This document shows positions 29,145-39,257 of a stretch of 64,000 nt of DNA, piece by piece. Origin of the DNA: Aliiglaciecola sp. M165. GTDB taxonomy: Bacteria > Pseudomonadota > Gammaproteobacteria > Enterobacterales > Alteromonadaceae. Under the pieces are notes generated by a model, which saw nothing but the letters and a program-made list of their open reading frames with translations, did not search any database and was not told where the DNA came from. Position numbers and translations under genes: made by a program. Location of the stretch: positions 62,001 through 126,000 of the forward strand of contig NZ_VKKH01000003.1 of assembly GCF_007197995.1 (NCBI RefSeq). The letters run 5' to 3'. Each line of letters starts with the position of its first letter. The first letter of the stretch is position 1.

Positions 29145-31748
29145 ATGGCCGAAAATCAGTACGACCCGCAACAAATTGAATCACAGGTTCAGCAGCATTG
29201 GGAAAAAAATAAAATTTTTACTGCGATCGAAGACGATAAAAAAGAAAAATTTTATTGCCTATCGATGTTTCCTTACCCTAGTGGTCGCTTGCATATGGGT
29301 CATGTTCGCAACTACACCATAGGTGACGTAATAAGTCGCTATCAGAGGATGCAAGGGAAAAACGTCTTACAGCCGATGGGGTGGGATGCTTTTGGATTAC
29401 CTGCAGAAAATGCAGCGATAAGCAATCATACTGCACCGGCAAAATGGACCTACTCAAACATTGAATATATGAAAACCCAATTGAAGTCGTTAGGTTTTGG
29501 CTACGATTGGGATCGTGAAGTCGCTACCTGTAAACAGGATTACTATCGCTGGGAACAATGGTTTTTTACCCGCCTTTACGAAAAAGGCTTGGTTTACAAA
29601 AAAAATGCAACGGTAAACTGGGACCCAGTTGATCATACAGTGTTAGCTAACGAACAGGTAATAGACGGCCGCGGTTGGCGCTCTGGTGCGGTAGTAGAAC
29701 AAAAAGAAATTCCCCAGTGGTTTATCAAAATCACTGACTACGCGGAAGAATTGTTACAAGATTTGGAACAGCTTGATCAGTGGCCTGAGCAAGTAAAGGC
29801 AATGCAAAAAAACTGGATTGGTCGTTCAGAAGGCGTAGAAATCACCTTTACACTAAGCGAAAAGATTTCAGATATTGCTGATTTTGACGTTTACACGACC
29901 AGACCCGATACATTGCTGGGTGTCACTTATGTTGCTGTTGCCGCAACACATCCTATTGCATTAGAAGCGGCAAAGACCAACTCAGAATTAGCGGCGTTTA
30001 TTGACGAATGTAAAAACTCAAAAGTTGCTGAAGCAGAAATGGCGACAATGGAGAAAAAAGGCTGCGCCACCGGATTGTTTGCAGTACATCCTATTTCAGG
30101 AGTTAAGGTACCAATTTGGACCGCAAACTTTGTCCTCATGGACTATGGTTCTGGTGCAGTAATGGCGGTACCCGGACATGACCAGAGAGATTTCGAATTT
30201 GCCACCAAATATAACCTAGAAATTCGTCAAGTCATTGAACCCACAGAAGATGGAGATGATCTTTGTAATATCGAACAACAAGCCTATACCGAAAAAGGAC
30301 GTTTGATAAACTCTGGACAATTTAATGGGCTCACCTCAGAGCAAGCTTTTGACGAAATTGCCAAAGTTTTAGAAAACCAGGAAAAAGGAAAACGTACGGT
30401 CAATTATCGATTACGTGATTGGGGAGTTTCCAGACAACGTTATTGGGGTACGCCTATTCCGATGTTGAATCTAGCAAACGGTGATTCAGTCCCGGTTCCT
30501 GCAGACAAGCTTCCCGTTGTATTACCTGAAGACGTCGTGATGGATGGGGTCATTTCACCGATCAAATCAGATCCTAAGTGGGCACAAACGGAATACGACG
30601 GACAACCAGCACAGCGAGAGACTGATACTTTCGATACATTCATGGAATCCTCATGGTATTACGCTCGCTATACCTGTGCAAAAAACGATCAGGCCATGCT
30701 TTCTCCAGAGCAAGCGAACTATTGGCTACCTGTTGATCAATATGTCGGGGGTATCGAACATGCCATATTGCACTTATTGTATTCTCGTTTTTTCCACAAG
30801 CTATTGAGGGACGAAGGGTTAGTTGAGTCTAATGAACCCTATAAAAAGTTACTGTGCCAAGGAATGGTTCTGGCTGATTCATTTTATCGAGAAGATAGTA
30901 AAGGGAAAAAAACCTGGTACTCCCCTGCTGATGTGAAAACAGTTAAAGACGATAAAGGCCGAGTTGTCGAAGCAACTTTGTTAGCCGATGGAAAAGCCGT
31001 TGAATTTGGTGGTATGACAAAAATGTCGAAATCGAAAAACAACGGAATTGACCCACAACAAGTTATCGACGTTTACGGTGCAGATACTATTCGTTTATTT
31101 ACAATGTTCGCCGCACCACCTGAACAAACCCTTGAGTGGATTGACTCGGGTGTTGAAGGCGCGAATCGATTCTTGAGGCGCTTTTGGAAATTAGTGCAAG
31201 ACCATGTTGCTTTAGGACATGCGCAACAACTTGATTCAGCTACGTTAACTCCTGATCAAAAAAACTTGCGTCGAGTGATCCACAAAAGTATCCAAAAGGT
31301 TAGTGACGACATCGGTCGCAGACAAACCTTTAACACTGCCGTTGCTGCGATCATGGAGTTATTGAATGCGCTCCAAAAAGCGCCGCAAGTAACTGATCAG
31401 GACAAGGCACTTGTCAGAGAAGGGATTGTATCTATGGTGCTAATGCTTAACCCAATTACACCACACATCTGTCATGTCTTATGGCAGCAACTTGGGCAGT
31501 CAACCGAAATCGCTACTGAAACTTGGCCAAGCTACGATGAAAAAGCGCTAGTTGAAGATGAAAAACTTATAATTGTTCAGGTGAATGGCAAGGTTCGCGC
31601 AAAAATGACAGTCTCAGCCGACGCGCAGGAAGAAAGTGTTAAAGAGATGGCTGTTAACCAACATAATGTCTTACCATTTACTGAGGGTAAAACTGTTAGG
31701 AAAGTGATTTATGTACCAGGGAAACTGGTGAATATCGTGGCGAATTAA
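29145..31748 (+). CDS. leuS: Leucyl-tRNA synthetase
   Basis: 867 residues, class I synthetase. HIGH-type motif [11 protein letters not shown] near 41-51, the editing CP1 domain (about 220-420; [16 protein letters not shown], GTDxRD-like [10 protein letters not shown]), KMSKS at about 625-630 (KMSKSKNNG), then anticodon-binding and C-terminal domains. First gene of a long co-oriented block running to lipA. Confidence 0.97.
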   Translation: MAENQYDPQQIESQVQQHWEKNKIFTAIEDDKKEKFYCLSMFPYPSGRLHMGHVRNYTIGDVISRYQRMQGKNVLQPMGWDAFGLPAENAAISNHTAPAKWTYSNIEYMKTQLKSLGFGYDWDREVATCKQDYYRWEQWFFTRLYEKGLVYKKNATVNWDPVDHTVLANEQVIDGRGWRSGAVVEQKEIPQWFIKITDYAEELLQDLEQLDQWPEQVKAMQKNWIGRSEGVEITFTLSEKISDIADFDVYTTRPDTLLGVTYVAVAATHPIALEAAKTNSELAAFIDECKNSKVAEAEMATMEKKGCATGLFAVHPISGVKVPIWTANFVLMDYGSGAVMAVPGHDQRDFEFATKYNLEIRQVIEPTEDGDDLCNIEQQAYTEKGRLINSGQFNGLTSEQAFDEIAKVLENQEKGKRTVNYRLRDWGVSRQRYWGTPIPMLNLANGDSVPVPADKLPVVLPEDVVMDGVISPIKSDPKWAQTEYDGQPAQRETDTFDTFMESSWYYARYTCAKNDQAMLSPEQANYWLPVDQYVGGIEHAILHLLYSRFFHKLLRDEGLVESNEPYKKLLCQGMVLADSFYREDSKGKKTWYSPADVKTVKDDKGRVVEATLLADGKAVEFGGMTKMSKSKNNGIDPQQVIDVYGADTIRLFTMFAAPPEQTLEWIDSGVEGANRFLRRFWKLVQDHVALGHAQQLDSATLTPDQKNLRRVIHKSIQKVSDDIGRRQTFNTAVAAIMELLNALQKAPQVTDQDKALVREGIVSMVLMLNPITPHICHVLWQQLGQSTEIATETWPSYDEKALVEDEKLIIVQVNGKVRAKMTVSADAQEESVKEMAVNQHNVLPFTEGKTVRKVIYVPGKLVNIVAN

Positions 31749-31752
31749 TCCT

Positions 31753-32280
31753 ATGAAGCATCATACAAAGCCAACATTCGTAATGAAAGCCATCTTACTA
31801 TTATTGATGTTGGCGCTTAATGGTTGTGGGTTTAAATTGCGTTCAGCGCAAGTTTTACCTGAAGGCTTCTCGCAGATTTATGTGATGGCCGGGCAAGATT
31901 ACTCGCCCTTGAAACGAACCTTGCAAGAGTATTTGACCTTGTATCAAATTCCCTTTGTGTTGTCAGAACCAACCCAAATGCAAGAGCAAACGATTGCAAT
32001 ATACCTACAGCCTGATTCGCTAGACAGACGTCTACTGTCGTTATTTTCAACGGGGCAAGTCGCTGAATATGAATTGGTGCTTACCATCCGTTTTCAAGTC
32101 ATATTTCCGGGTAAAGAAGCGCAATCTTTTGAATTTGATGTTACAAGGGAATATCAAGACGATCCTGACGCAATACTAGCTAAATCAAGAGAACTCGATT
32201 TGGTACTAAGCGAACTTCGACGTCAAGCTGTAGATCGCCTCGTAAGAATGTTGCCTAGCATTGAAAACCAAACCAGCTAA
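31753..32280 (+). CDS. lptE: LPS-assembly lipoprotein LptE
   Basis: 175 residues. Lipoprotein signal ending LMLALNGC followed by GFKLR, the hallmark start of mature LptE. The outer-membrane partner and plug of LptD for LPS insertion. Begins 4 bases after leuS and overlaps holA (TAATG), keeping the standard leuS-lptE-holA order. Confidence 0.93.
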   Translation: MKHHTKPTFVMKAILLLLMLALNGCGFKLRSAQVLPEGFSQIYVMAGQDYSPLKRTLQEYLTLYQIPFVLSEPTQMQEQTIAIYLQPDSLDRRLLSLFSTGQVAEYELVLTIRFQVIFPGKEAQSFEFDVTREYQDDPDAILAKSRELDLVLSELRRQAVDRLVRMLPSIENQTS

Positions 32281-33305
32281 TGCAAATTTACCCCAACCGA
32301 TTTGACACACATCTCGAAAAAGGCTTATCACCTTTTTATATGGTCTTTGGCGAAGAGCCGTTGCAAAAAATGCTGACCATTGAACAAATTCGTAAATTTG
32401 CGTTCAAGCAAGGCTTTGACGAGCGTCAACACCTCTCAGTGGATCAACAATTTAGTTGGAACGCATTGGTCGAAGCGACTCAGAGCCTGTCTCTTTTTAG
32501 TGATAAGCAATTTATTGAATTGGAGTTACCCACTGGGAAGCCTGGAGCAGAAGGCAGTAAAATACTCAAAGAGATTGCCGATGCGACAAACCCAGATACA
32601 TTGATCGTGATACACGGCGGTAAAATTGGTAAAGATGTTCAGAATTCCAAATGGTTCAAAGCATTAGATAAAAATGGCGTATATATTCCTTGCTACCCTT
32701 TGGAAGGACAACAGCTGCAAAATTGGATCGGCAATTACATGCGGCAGATTGGTATCAATAGTTCACCTTCCAGCGCAAAATTAATCAGTGAATTTTGTGA
32801 AGGCAACCTGTTAGCTGCGAAACAGGAAGTAGATAAATTACTATTGTCTTTTCCTGACGGTCAGGTCAGTGACCAACAAATTGAAAAAGCGATTGTTGAT
32901 CAATCGAGATTTAATGTATTCCAACTCATTGACGTCCTGCTATCAGGTGACCCGTTAAAAACCGTTAAGTTATTGTATCGGTTAGAAGCCGAAGGTGTAG
33001 AACCGACAATTATTATTTGGGCGCTTACCCGAGAATGGCAGACGTTATCACATTTAAAACAGCTACAAGGGTCTGGTAAATCGATTAATTGGAATCAATT
33101 TAGAATTTGGAAAAATCGACAGAGTTTATATCAGTCTGCATTAACCAGGCTCGATCAAAAATCGTTGTTGGCTATCAGTAATAAATTGCAACTAGCAGAC
33201 CAAAGATTCAAGCAGTCCGCAGTTGTGCGCCCTTACATTGAGTTATGTCACCTGTGTTTGTTGTTTATACCTTGTGATTTATCTGCCATAACGATGCATG
33301 ATTGA
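32280..33305 (+). CDS. holA: DNA polymerase III delta subunit
   Basis: 341 residues. Clamp-loader wrench subunit that opens the beta clamp: N-terminal YMVFGEEPLQKMLTIEQIR, the pseudo-Walker regions, NLLAAKQEVDKLLLS, and QSRFNVFQLIDVLLSGD leading to the C-terminal collar domain. In most gammaproteobacteria nadD follows directly; here 124 bases lead to rsfS. Confidence 0.94.
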   Translation: MQIYPNRFDTHLEKGLSPFYMVFGEEPLQKMLTIEQIRKFAFKQGFDERQHLSVDQQFSWNALVEATQSLSLFSDKQFIELELPTGKPGAEGSKILKEIADATNPDTLIVIHGGKIGKDVQNSKWFKALDKNGVYIPCYPLEGQQLQNWIGNYMRQIGINSSPSSAKLISEFCEGNLLAAKQEVDKLLLSFPDGQVSDQQIEKAIVDQSRFNVFQLIDVLLSGDPLKTVKLLYRLEAEGVEPTIIIWALTREWQTLSHLKQLQGSGKSINWNQFRIWKNRQSLYQSALTRLDQKSLLAISNKLQLADQRFKQSAVVRPYIELCHLCLLFIPCDLSAITMHD

Positions 33306-33429
33306 CCCCCAGCTAACCTAGTTTAAAGTAAAAACACCTATCTTACCGAAGCGGATGGCACTGCGTGTAGAAAAGGATTCTGTTACACTAGAGCGAAACA
33401 TAGGTTAATTAATTTTTAGAGGAAACCTT

Positions 33430-33747
33430 TTGGATAGTAAAGAATTTAAACAGTTTGTCATTGATAAAATGGAAGATTTAAAAGCAAGGGATATTGTTGA
33501 TATCGACGTGAGCGAAAAATCCACCGTAACCGACAACATGCTCATTTGCTCTGGAAACTCTAAGCGACATGTGGTTTCGATTGCACAAAATGTCGTTTAT
33601 GAGACTAAGCAAGCTGGCCATGCACCTTTAAGTGTCGAGGGACAACAAGAAGGTGAATGGGTGTTGGTAGATTTGGGCGAAATTGTTGTTCATGTGATGC
33701 AAGATGACACCCGAGACTTCTATCAGTTAGAAAAACTTTGGAGTTAA
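33430..33747 (+). CDS. rsfS: Ribosomal silencing factor RsfS
   Basis: 105 residues. Binds L14 on the 50S subunit to block subunit joining in poor conditions. Family motifs KMEDLKARDIVDIDV, SGNSKRHVVSIA, EGQQEGEWVLVDLGEIVVHVMQ and the C-terminal YQLEKLWS. Start is TTG, preceded by AGAGGAAA at good spacing; no ATG in the conserved N-terminus would fit. Confidence 0.94.
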   Translation: MDSKEFKQFVIDKMEDLKARDIVDIDVSEKSTVTDNMLICSGNSKRHVVSIAQNVVYETKQAGHAPLSVEGQQEGEWVLVDLGEIVVHVMQDDTRDFYQLEKLWS

Positions 33748-33759
33748 GCGGCCCATAAC

Positions 33760-34230
33760 ATGCGTATTCAAATGATTGCTGTTGGCAGTAAAATGCCGGT
33801 TTGGGTAGAATCAGGCTATCGTGAATATGAGAGGCGATTCAGCGCAGACATCAGCTTAAGCCTTACCGAAATTCCAGCTGGCAAGCGCGGTAAAAACGCT
33901 GATATTAAACGCATTTTGCAAAAAGAAGGGGAACTAACGCTCGCCGCTGTACCCAAAGGAAATAAAATCATAACCCTTGAAGTAACAGGACAGGCAATGA
34001 CCACTCCTCAGCTTGCACAAAATTTAACTAAGTGGCAAATGGATGGCCGTGATATTAGTTTGTTAATCGGAGGACCAGAAGGGTTAGCTCCGAGCTGTAT
34101 TCAAGCAAGCGAACAAAAGTGGTCCTTATCGCCACTAACACTGCCACACCCCATTGTTCGCGTTATCGTAGCGGAAAGTTTATATCGCGCTTGGTCAATC
34201 AATACCAATCATCCTTATCACCGAGAATAA
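33760..34230 (+). CDS. rlmH: 23S rRNA pseudouridine1915 N3-methyltransferase RlmH
   Basis: 156 residues. SPOUT methyltransferase: N-terminal [35 protein letters not shown] for SAM binding, [25 protein letters not shown], and C-terminal HPYHRE, which acts on the pseudouridine. 12 bases after rsfS. Confidence 0.96.
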   Translation: MRIQMIAVGSKMPVWVESGYREYERRFSADISLSLTEIPAGKRGKNADIKRILQKEGELTLAAVPKGNKIITLEVTGQAMTTPQLAQNLTKWQMDGRDISLLIGGPEGLAPSCIQASEQKWSLSPLTLPHPIVRVIVAESLYRAWSINTNHPYHRE

Positions 34231-34232
34231 TT

Positions 34233-36131
34233 TTGGCGCCTAAACGAATAGCAATAAAAGACCACACAGCTGAGGCAAATTTGTTTGCTCGGCGCTCGTT
34301 TATTGCCATGCTTTTAGTAATGGGAATGATGTTGCTGTTAGTGAGCAATTTGTACTACCTTCAGGTTGAACGCCATGAAGACTATCAAACCCGTTCCAAT
34401 GGAAATCGAATAAAGGTGCTACCTGTTGCGCCAAATCGTGGCCTTATTTACGACCGCAACGGAATACTATTAGCTGAAAATCGACCGGTATTCTCCTTGG
34501 ATGTAACACCCGAAGAAATAGAAGATTTAGATGCAACCCTTGCGTCACTCGCCTCGTTATTATACATCGAACAAGATGATATCGATGATTTCAGAGAAAA
34601 CATGAAACGACAGCGACGTTTTAAACCGATCTCCCTTAAAAATCGCTTATCAAATAAAGAAGTTGCGGTGTTTTCTGCTCACCAACACAAATTCCCCGGT
34701 GTTTCTATCGAGGCCCGATTGGCCCGTCATTACCCATATGGTAGTGCATTAACACATGTTTTAGGATACGTCGCACGGATCAATAAAAAAGACTTACAAA
34801 AGCTTAATGAAGCTGGCAATGAAGCTAATTATGCTGCGACTCATGATATTGGGAAATTGGGTGTTGAACGTTATCACGAGGCTTTGTTACATGGAAACGT
34901 AGGTTATCAGGAAGTCGAAATTAACAGTAAAGGACGTATTATTCGCACGCTCGACTTCCAGCCGCCGACACCCGGCCAAGACATCGTGCTCAATCTAGAT
35001 GTTAAACTCCAACTGGAAATCCAACGCCAACTGGATGAAACCCGAGCTTCTGTTGTTGCCTTAGACGCAAAAACCGGTGGCGTGCTTGCTTTGTACAGTA
35101 ACCCCAGTTATGACCCGAATTATTTTGTCCATGGTATTAGTAGCAAACGATACAATTATTTATTGAGTTCCACTGATAAACCACTGATCAACCGTGCAAC
35201 TCAAGGTCAGTACCCGCCAGCATCTACAATAAAACCCCATCTTGCGCTAGCAGGATTGGAAGAAGGCGTCATAGATCAAGATACTGAAATGTTTGATAAC
35301 GGTCGTTATCAACTAAAAAATGTTTCCCATGTTTGGCGCGACTGGGTACCTTGGGGTCATGGTCTGGTTAATGCTAAAAAATCTATCGAAGTGTCTTGCG
35401 ATTTTTTCTTTTACGACCTCGCCTATCATCTCGGTATCGATAAAATTAACGAACATATGACACATTTTGGTTTCGGTGATTATACCGGGATCGATCTATA
35501 TGAAGAATCTGACGGCAACATGCCCAGCCGAGGCTGGAAAAAAGCTAGATACAATGAACCCTGGTATATCGGAGACACCATTTCAGTTGGGATTGGACAA
35601 AGTTACTGGACAGCGACACCTTTGCAGTTGGCTAAATCAGTTAATGCTCTAATAAACAAAGGGGAAAGAACGGTTCCACAGATTCTGCGAGGAAAGATAG
35701 TCAATGGAGAGACTCTACTCGAACCACAAAAATCATTAAAGCCAATTGAGGTCAAAAACATTGAGAACTGGAATCTCGTCCTCGCCTCCATGCTGGGTGT
35801 CATTTATGAGCCTCATGGAACGGCTCGTACTGCATTCGCCAATACTCCTTATATCTCTGCGGGAAAAACCGGCACGGCGCAAGTGGTTAGTATTGCGCAA
35901 GACGAAACCTACGATGCTGAAAAAATAAATGAGCGACATCGAGATAACGCAATGTATGTTGGCTTTGCCCCTTACGATAACCCTGAAATTACTATTTCTG
36001 TAGCATTGGAAAATGCCGGCGGTGGCGGTTCTCAAGCTGCACCGATCGCCAGAAACATTCTCGACTTTTACTTTCAAGACAAACAAGAACAGATTGCCAA
36101 ATTGGCGTCTTCCACCGATGAAGCGCAGTGA
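34233..36131 (+). CDS. mrdA: Penicillin-binding protein 2
   Basis: 632 residues from TTG 34233, close to the 633 of E. coli PBP2. An upstream open frame from 34119 overlaps rlmH and is not credible. Elongation-specific transpeptidase of the rod complex: cytoplasmic N-terminus, membrane anchor (about 23-43), pedestal domain, and transpeptidase domain with STIK (Ser about 331), SCDFF (SxD/SxN box), and KTGTAQ. Partner of RodA, encoded next. Confidence 0.96.
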   Translation: MAPKRIAIKDHTAEANLFARRSFIAMLLVMGMMLLLVSNLYYLQVERHEDYQTRSNGNRIKVLPVAPNRGLIYDRNGILLAENRPVFSLDVTPEEIEDLDATLASLASLLYIEQDDIDDFRENMKRQRRFKPISLKNRLSNKEVAVFSAHQHKFPGVSIEARLARHYPYGSALTHVLGYVARINKKDLQKLNEAGNEANYAATHDIGKLGVERYHEALLHGNVGYQEVEINSKGRIIRTLDFQPPTPGQDIVLNLDVKLQLEIQRQLDETRASVVALDAKTGGVLALYSNPSYDPNYFVHGISSKRYNYLLSSTDKPLINRATQGQYPPASTIKPHLALAGLEEGVIDQDTEMFDNGRYQLKNVSHVWRDWVPWGHGLVNAKKSIEVSCDFFFYDLAYHLGIDKINEHMTHFGFGDYTGIDLYEESDGNMPSRGWKKARYNEPWYIGDTISVGIGQSYWTATPLQLAKSVNALINKGERTVPQILRGKIVNGETLLEPQKSLKPIEVKNIENWNLVLASMLGVIYEPHGTARTAFANTPYISAGKTGTAQVVSIAQDETYDAEKINERHRDNAMYVGFAPYDNPEITISVALENAGGGGSQAAPIARNILDFYFQDKQEQIAKLASSTDEAQ

Positions 36132-36137
36132 TATCAG

Positions 36138-37256
36138 ATGTTGCGCACTAAACTAGAACCCAATAAACAATCATTACTTAGCAAGGTGCACATTGATGGA
36201 GCGCTGATGTTAGGACTGATAGCCTTAATGGCTGTAGGCCTTGCGACAATCTACTCAGCTGGCGGGCAAGATTTAGCACTAATTCAGCGCCAAATAATTC
36301 GTTTGGGCGTCGCCATGGTGGTGATGTTTGTCCTTGCCCAAGTTCCTATTCTGGCCTATCAACGAGTTTCAATATATTTTTATATCGTCGGTATTCTTAT
36401 GCTCCTTGGCGTCTTGTTCTTTGGCGTGATGGGTAAAGGTGCTCAACGATGGTTAGATTTGGGCTTTGTGCGTTTCCAACCTTCGGAAATCATGAAACTG
36501 GCAGTTCCAATGATGGTCGCCTGGTACATCAGTCGTGACAATTTGCCGCCCAAAGTTCTGAATATTTGCATCGGATTTGCATTTGTAGCGGTGCCTACCC
36601 TGCTTATTGCTAAGCAACCGGATCTTGGAACATCTTTGTTGATCGCTAGCTCAGGAGTCTTTGTTCTATTTTTAGCTGGGATGAGCTGGAACCTTATTTT
36701 ACTTGTGGGCGCATTGGCATCGGCATTTGCGCCAGTTATGTGGTTTTTCTTAATGAAAGAATACCAAAAGCAACGCGTTCTCACTTTCCTTAATCCTGAA
36801 AGTGATCCACTCGGATCGGGCTATCATATTATTCAATCTAAGATAGCGATAGGTTCAGGTGGTGTCGAGGGGAAAGGCTGGTTACAAGGCACTCAATCTC
36901 AACTTGAATTCTTACCTGAGCGACACACTGATTTTATTTTTGCTGTTTTTAGCGAAGAATTTGGGCTGTTCGGAATACTCGGACTCCTGGCGATTTACTG
37001 CTACATCATAGTGGTTGGACTATTCATCGCCATGCGAGCACAAGACGCATTCTGTAAACTATTAGCCGGAAGTATTACGTTGACCTTCTTCGTTTACGTT
37101 TTTGTCAATATCGGCATGGTTTCTGGATTATTACCTGTTGTAGGTGTGCCTTTGCCATTGGTAAGTTATGGTGGCACATCGATGGTGACTTTATTAGCCG
37201 GATTTGGCATTCTAATGGCTATCAGTACACAAAAACGCCTGCTGTCTAGACAATAA
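36138..37256 (+). CDS. mrdB: Rod shape-determining SEDS glycosyltransferase RodA
   Basis: 372 residues with about ten membrane segments. SEDS signatures: LGFVRFQPSEIMKLAVP, KQPDLGTSLLIA, GYHIIQSKIAIGSGG with GWLQGTQSQLEFLPERHTDFIFAVFSEE, and GMVSGLLPVVGVPLPLVSYGGTS. Polymerises peptidoglycan with PBP2. Starts 6 bases after mrdA. Confidence 0.97.
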   Translation: MLRTKLEPNKQSLLSKVHIDGALMLGLIALMAVGLATIYSAGGQDLALIQRQIIRLGVAMVVMFVLAQVPILAYQRVSIYFYIVGILMLLGVLFFGVMGKGAQRWLDLGFVRFQPSEIMKLAVPMMVAWYISRDNLPPKVLNICIGFAFVAVPTLLIAKQPDLGTSLLIASSGVFVLFLAGMSWNLILLVGALASAFAPVMWFFLMKEYQKQRVLTFLNPESDPLGSGYHIIQSKIAIGSGGVEGKGWLQGTQSQLEFLPERHTDFIFAVFSEEFGLFGILGLLAIYCYIIVVGLFIAMRAQDAFCKLLAGSITLTFFVYVFVNIGMVSGLLPVVGVPLPLVSYGGTSMVTLLAGFGILMAISTQKRLLSRQ

Positions 37257-37300
37257 GAATTAAATAATCTCTATAAAACATAAAATACGACGGAGATATT

Positions 37301-38293
37301 ATGCGTGCGCTATCAAAATCCCTATTAATTTTTGGGCTTGGGCTTATGTTGCAAGCAGTTTCATCTGCCAACACATCGGAAACTAAGCCTATCAATGACT
37401 TTGTGCAAAGAATGGAACAAAAGCACCAGTTTGACCCCGCTTACGTCAGAGCTGTTCTAACCAAAGCCAACAAAAACGAAAGTATTCTAGAGGCAATTGC
37501 TCGTCCTTGGGAGGCTAAGCCTTGGTTTCAGTATTATCCCATTTTTCTTACCGATAAACGTTTGCAAAAAGGCTTAGAATTTTGGAGGGCGCATGAAGAA
37601 ACGCTCGCTCGTGCAGAACAACAAACAGGGGTTCCTGCTCAAATCATTGTTGCGATCATCGGCGTAGAAACATTTTACGGCACTTATAAAGGCAAATATT
37701 CAGTTCTTGATGCACTTTACACATTAGGCTTCTACTACCCTCCCCGTGCAAAATTCTTTAATAGTGAGTTAGAACAATATTTCTTGCTTACAAAAGAAGA
37801 GGGATTTGACATAGAGTCAGTTAAGGGTTCGTATGCCGGTGCTATGGGTTGGGGGCAGTTTATTTCATCAAGTTACCGCCATTATGCGGTCGATTTTGAT
37901 GGTGATGGCATTCGTGATTTATTAAATAACCCCATTGATGCGATTGGCAGTGTCGCTAATTATTTTGCAAAGCATGGCTGGAAAGCCGAAGAAAATGTCG
38001 CGCACAAAGTGTCTACCGTACCAGACAACGCCTATTCACTAGTGAGCAAAGAGTTAAAGTTCAAGCATCAATGGCAAGAGATACGAGATGCAGGGGTAAA
38101 ACTACCAGATGGTGTTAGTTTAGACTCACAGCAAAGCGTTAAACTCTTGGCGTTTGAAACGGAAAATGGCCAGGAACATTGGTTAGGATTGCCAAATTTT
38201 TATGTAATTACTCGCTACAACCATAGTCCTCTATACGCAATGGCTGTTTATCAGTTCAGTGAACAATTATTGGTAGAAATGAGCAACCAATGA
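37301..38293 (+). CDS. mltB: Lytic murein transglycosylase B
   Basis: 330 residues. Signal peptide (about 1-22) without a lipobox Cys, so probably soluble in the periplasm, unlike E. coli MltB. Catalytic Glu in IVAIIGVETFYGTYKGKYSVLDAL, then GAMGWGQFISSSYRHYAVDFDGDG and SVANYFAKHGW, as in the SLT-B family. Overlaps rlpA by 4 bases. Confidence 0.94.
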   Translation: MRALSKSLLIFGLGLMLQAVSSANTSETKPINDFVQRMEQKHQFDPAYVRAVLTKANKNESILEAIARPWEAKPWFQYYPIFLTDKRLQKGLEFWRAHEETLARAEQQTGVPAQIIVAIIGVETFYGTYKGKYSVLDALYTLGFYYPPRAKFFNSELEQYFLLTKEEGFDIESVKGSYAGAMGWGQFISSSYRHYAVDFDGDGIRDLLNNPIDAIGSVANYFAKHGWKAEENVAHKVSTVPDNAYSLVSKELKFKHQWQEIRDAGVKLPDGVSLDSQQSVKLLAFETENGQEHWLGLPNFYVITRYNHSPLYAMAVYQFSEQLLVEMSNQ

Positions 38294-39093
38294 AGGGTCT
38301 CGCATTTATCGTACTATTAGTGCTAATCAATGGATGCACGTCATCTGGTCGATACAGCCAGAAAATCGACTCACATCCAAAAAAAATTAGTCGCGACATT
38401 GATTTTCGTAATGTAACTCCTCAGTACGAGCCTTACTTGCCAGCTTCTATGCGACCTTACACTGTCTTAGGCCAGCACTATCGTCCATTAACCAGCGGAA
38501 AAGGCTACGAAAAAACTGGAATTGCTTCGTGGTATGGACAAAAGTTTCATGGTCACCTTACCGCAAACGGCGAAACCTATAACATGTTTGCGATGAGTGC
38601 CGCACATAAAACACTGCCTCTGCCATCCTTTGTTAGGGTGACTAACTTAAACAACAATAAACAAGCGATTGTTAGGGTCAATGATCGAGGGCCATTTCAC
38701 GACAATCGAATTATTGATCTTTCCTATGCAGCGGCAATGAAAATTGGCGTACTTCAATCCGGCACTGCACCAGTAAAAGTTGAAGTCATGCACGTGGATC
38801 AAAATGGCATTCTAACTGTTGGCGCAAATATTCCACTAGAGCCAGCGACTCAAGATGCAACCCTAGATGCTTGGTTTATTCAAGTCGCCGCGCTAAAGGA
38901 CGAAAACAAAATTGATCAACTCGCCCAAGGGCTTAAAAATCTTTATCAAGTTGATGTGAATACACCTCATGATTCAGGACTGTATCGGTTACACCTTGGT
39001 CCACTCGAGAACGAAAATCACGCTAACGAATTGTTACAGCGGCTTCGCCGAGACGGTTATGGCAATGCTTTTCGTATTGCACCGTCCCCTTAA
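38290..39093 (+). CDS. rlpA: Septal ring lytic transglycosylase RlpA
   Basis: 267 residues. Lipoprotein signal ending LINGC; double-psi beta-barrel domain (GIASWYGQKFHGHLTANGETYNMFAMSAAHKTLP, VRVNDRGPF with catalytic Asp) and a C-terminal SPOR domain (about 195-265) that binds denuded glycans at the septum. Confidence 0.94.
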   Translation: MKGLAFIVLLVLINGCTSSGRYSQKIDSHPKKISRDIDFRNVTPQYEPYLPASMRPYTVLGQHYRPLTSGKGYEKTGIASWYGQKFHGHLTANGETYNMFAMSAAHKTLPLPSFVRVTNLNNNKQAIVRVNDRGPFHDNRIIDLSYAAAMKIGVLQSGTAPVKVEVMHVDQNGILTVGANIPLEPATQDATLDAWFIQVAALKDENKIDQLAQGLKNLYQVDVNTPHDSGLYRLHLGPLENENHANELLQRLRRDGYGNAFRIAPSP

Positions 39094-39257
39094 AGCAATT
39101 TGCGATGTAACAGGTAAATTTCTAGACAACATTTTTTAAAAAGCACAGTCAAAAATGGTATATTAACGTGAATTGAGCGAAGGTTAGCGGCAACGGTGTA
39201 TCAGACAGTCGCCGAATCTATTCGATTCAAGCAATTATTAATTATTACGGTAGGTCA

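Noticed and set aside
33360-33420. Short frame ending near rsfS that might be the 3' end of a decayed nadD
   Set aside because: Only a few residues (YTRAKHRLINF) vaguely resemble the NadD C-terminus; unlike the rlmE case there is no codon-by-codon agreement.
34119-34232. N-terminal extension of PBP2 overlapping rlmH
   Set aside because: The extra residues are the shadow of rlmH; TTG 34233 gives the family's usual length.
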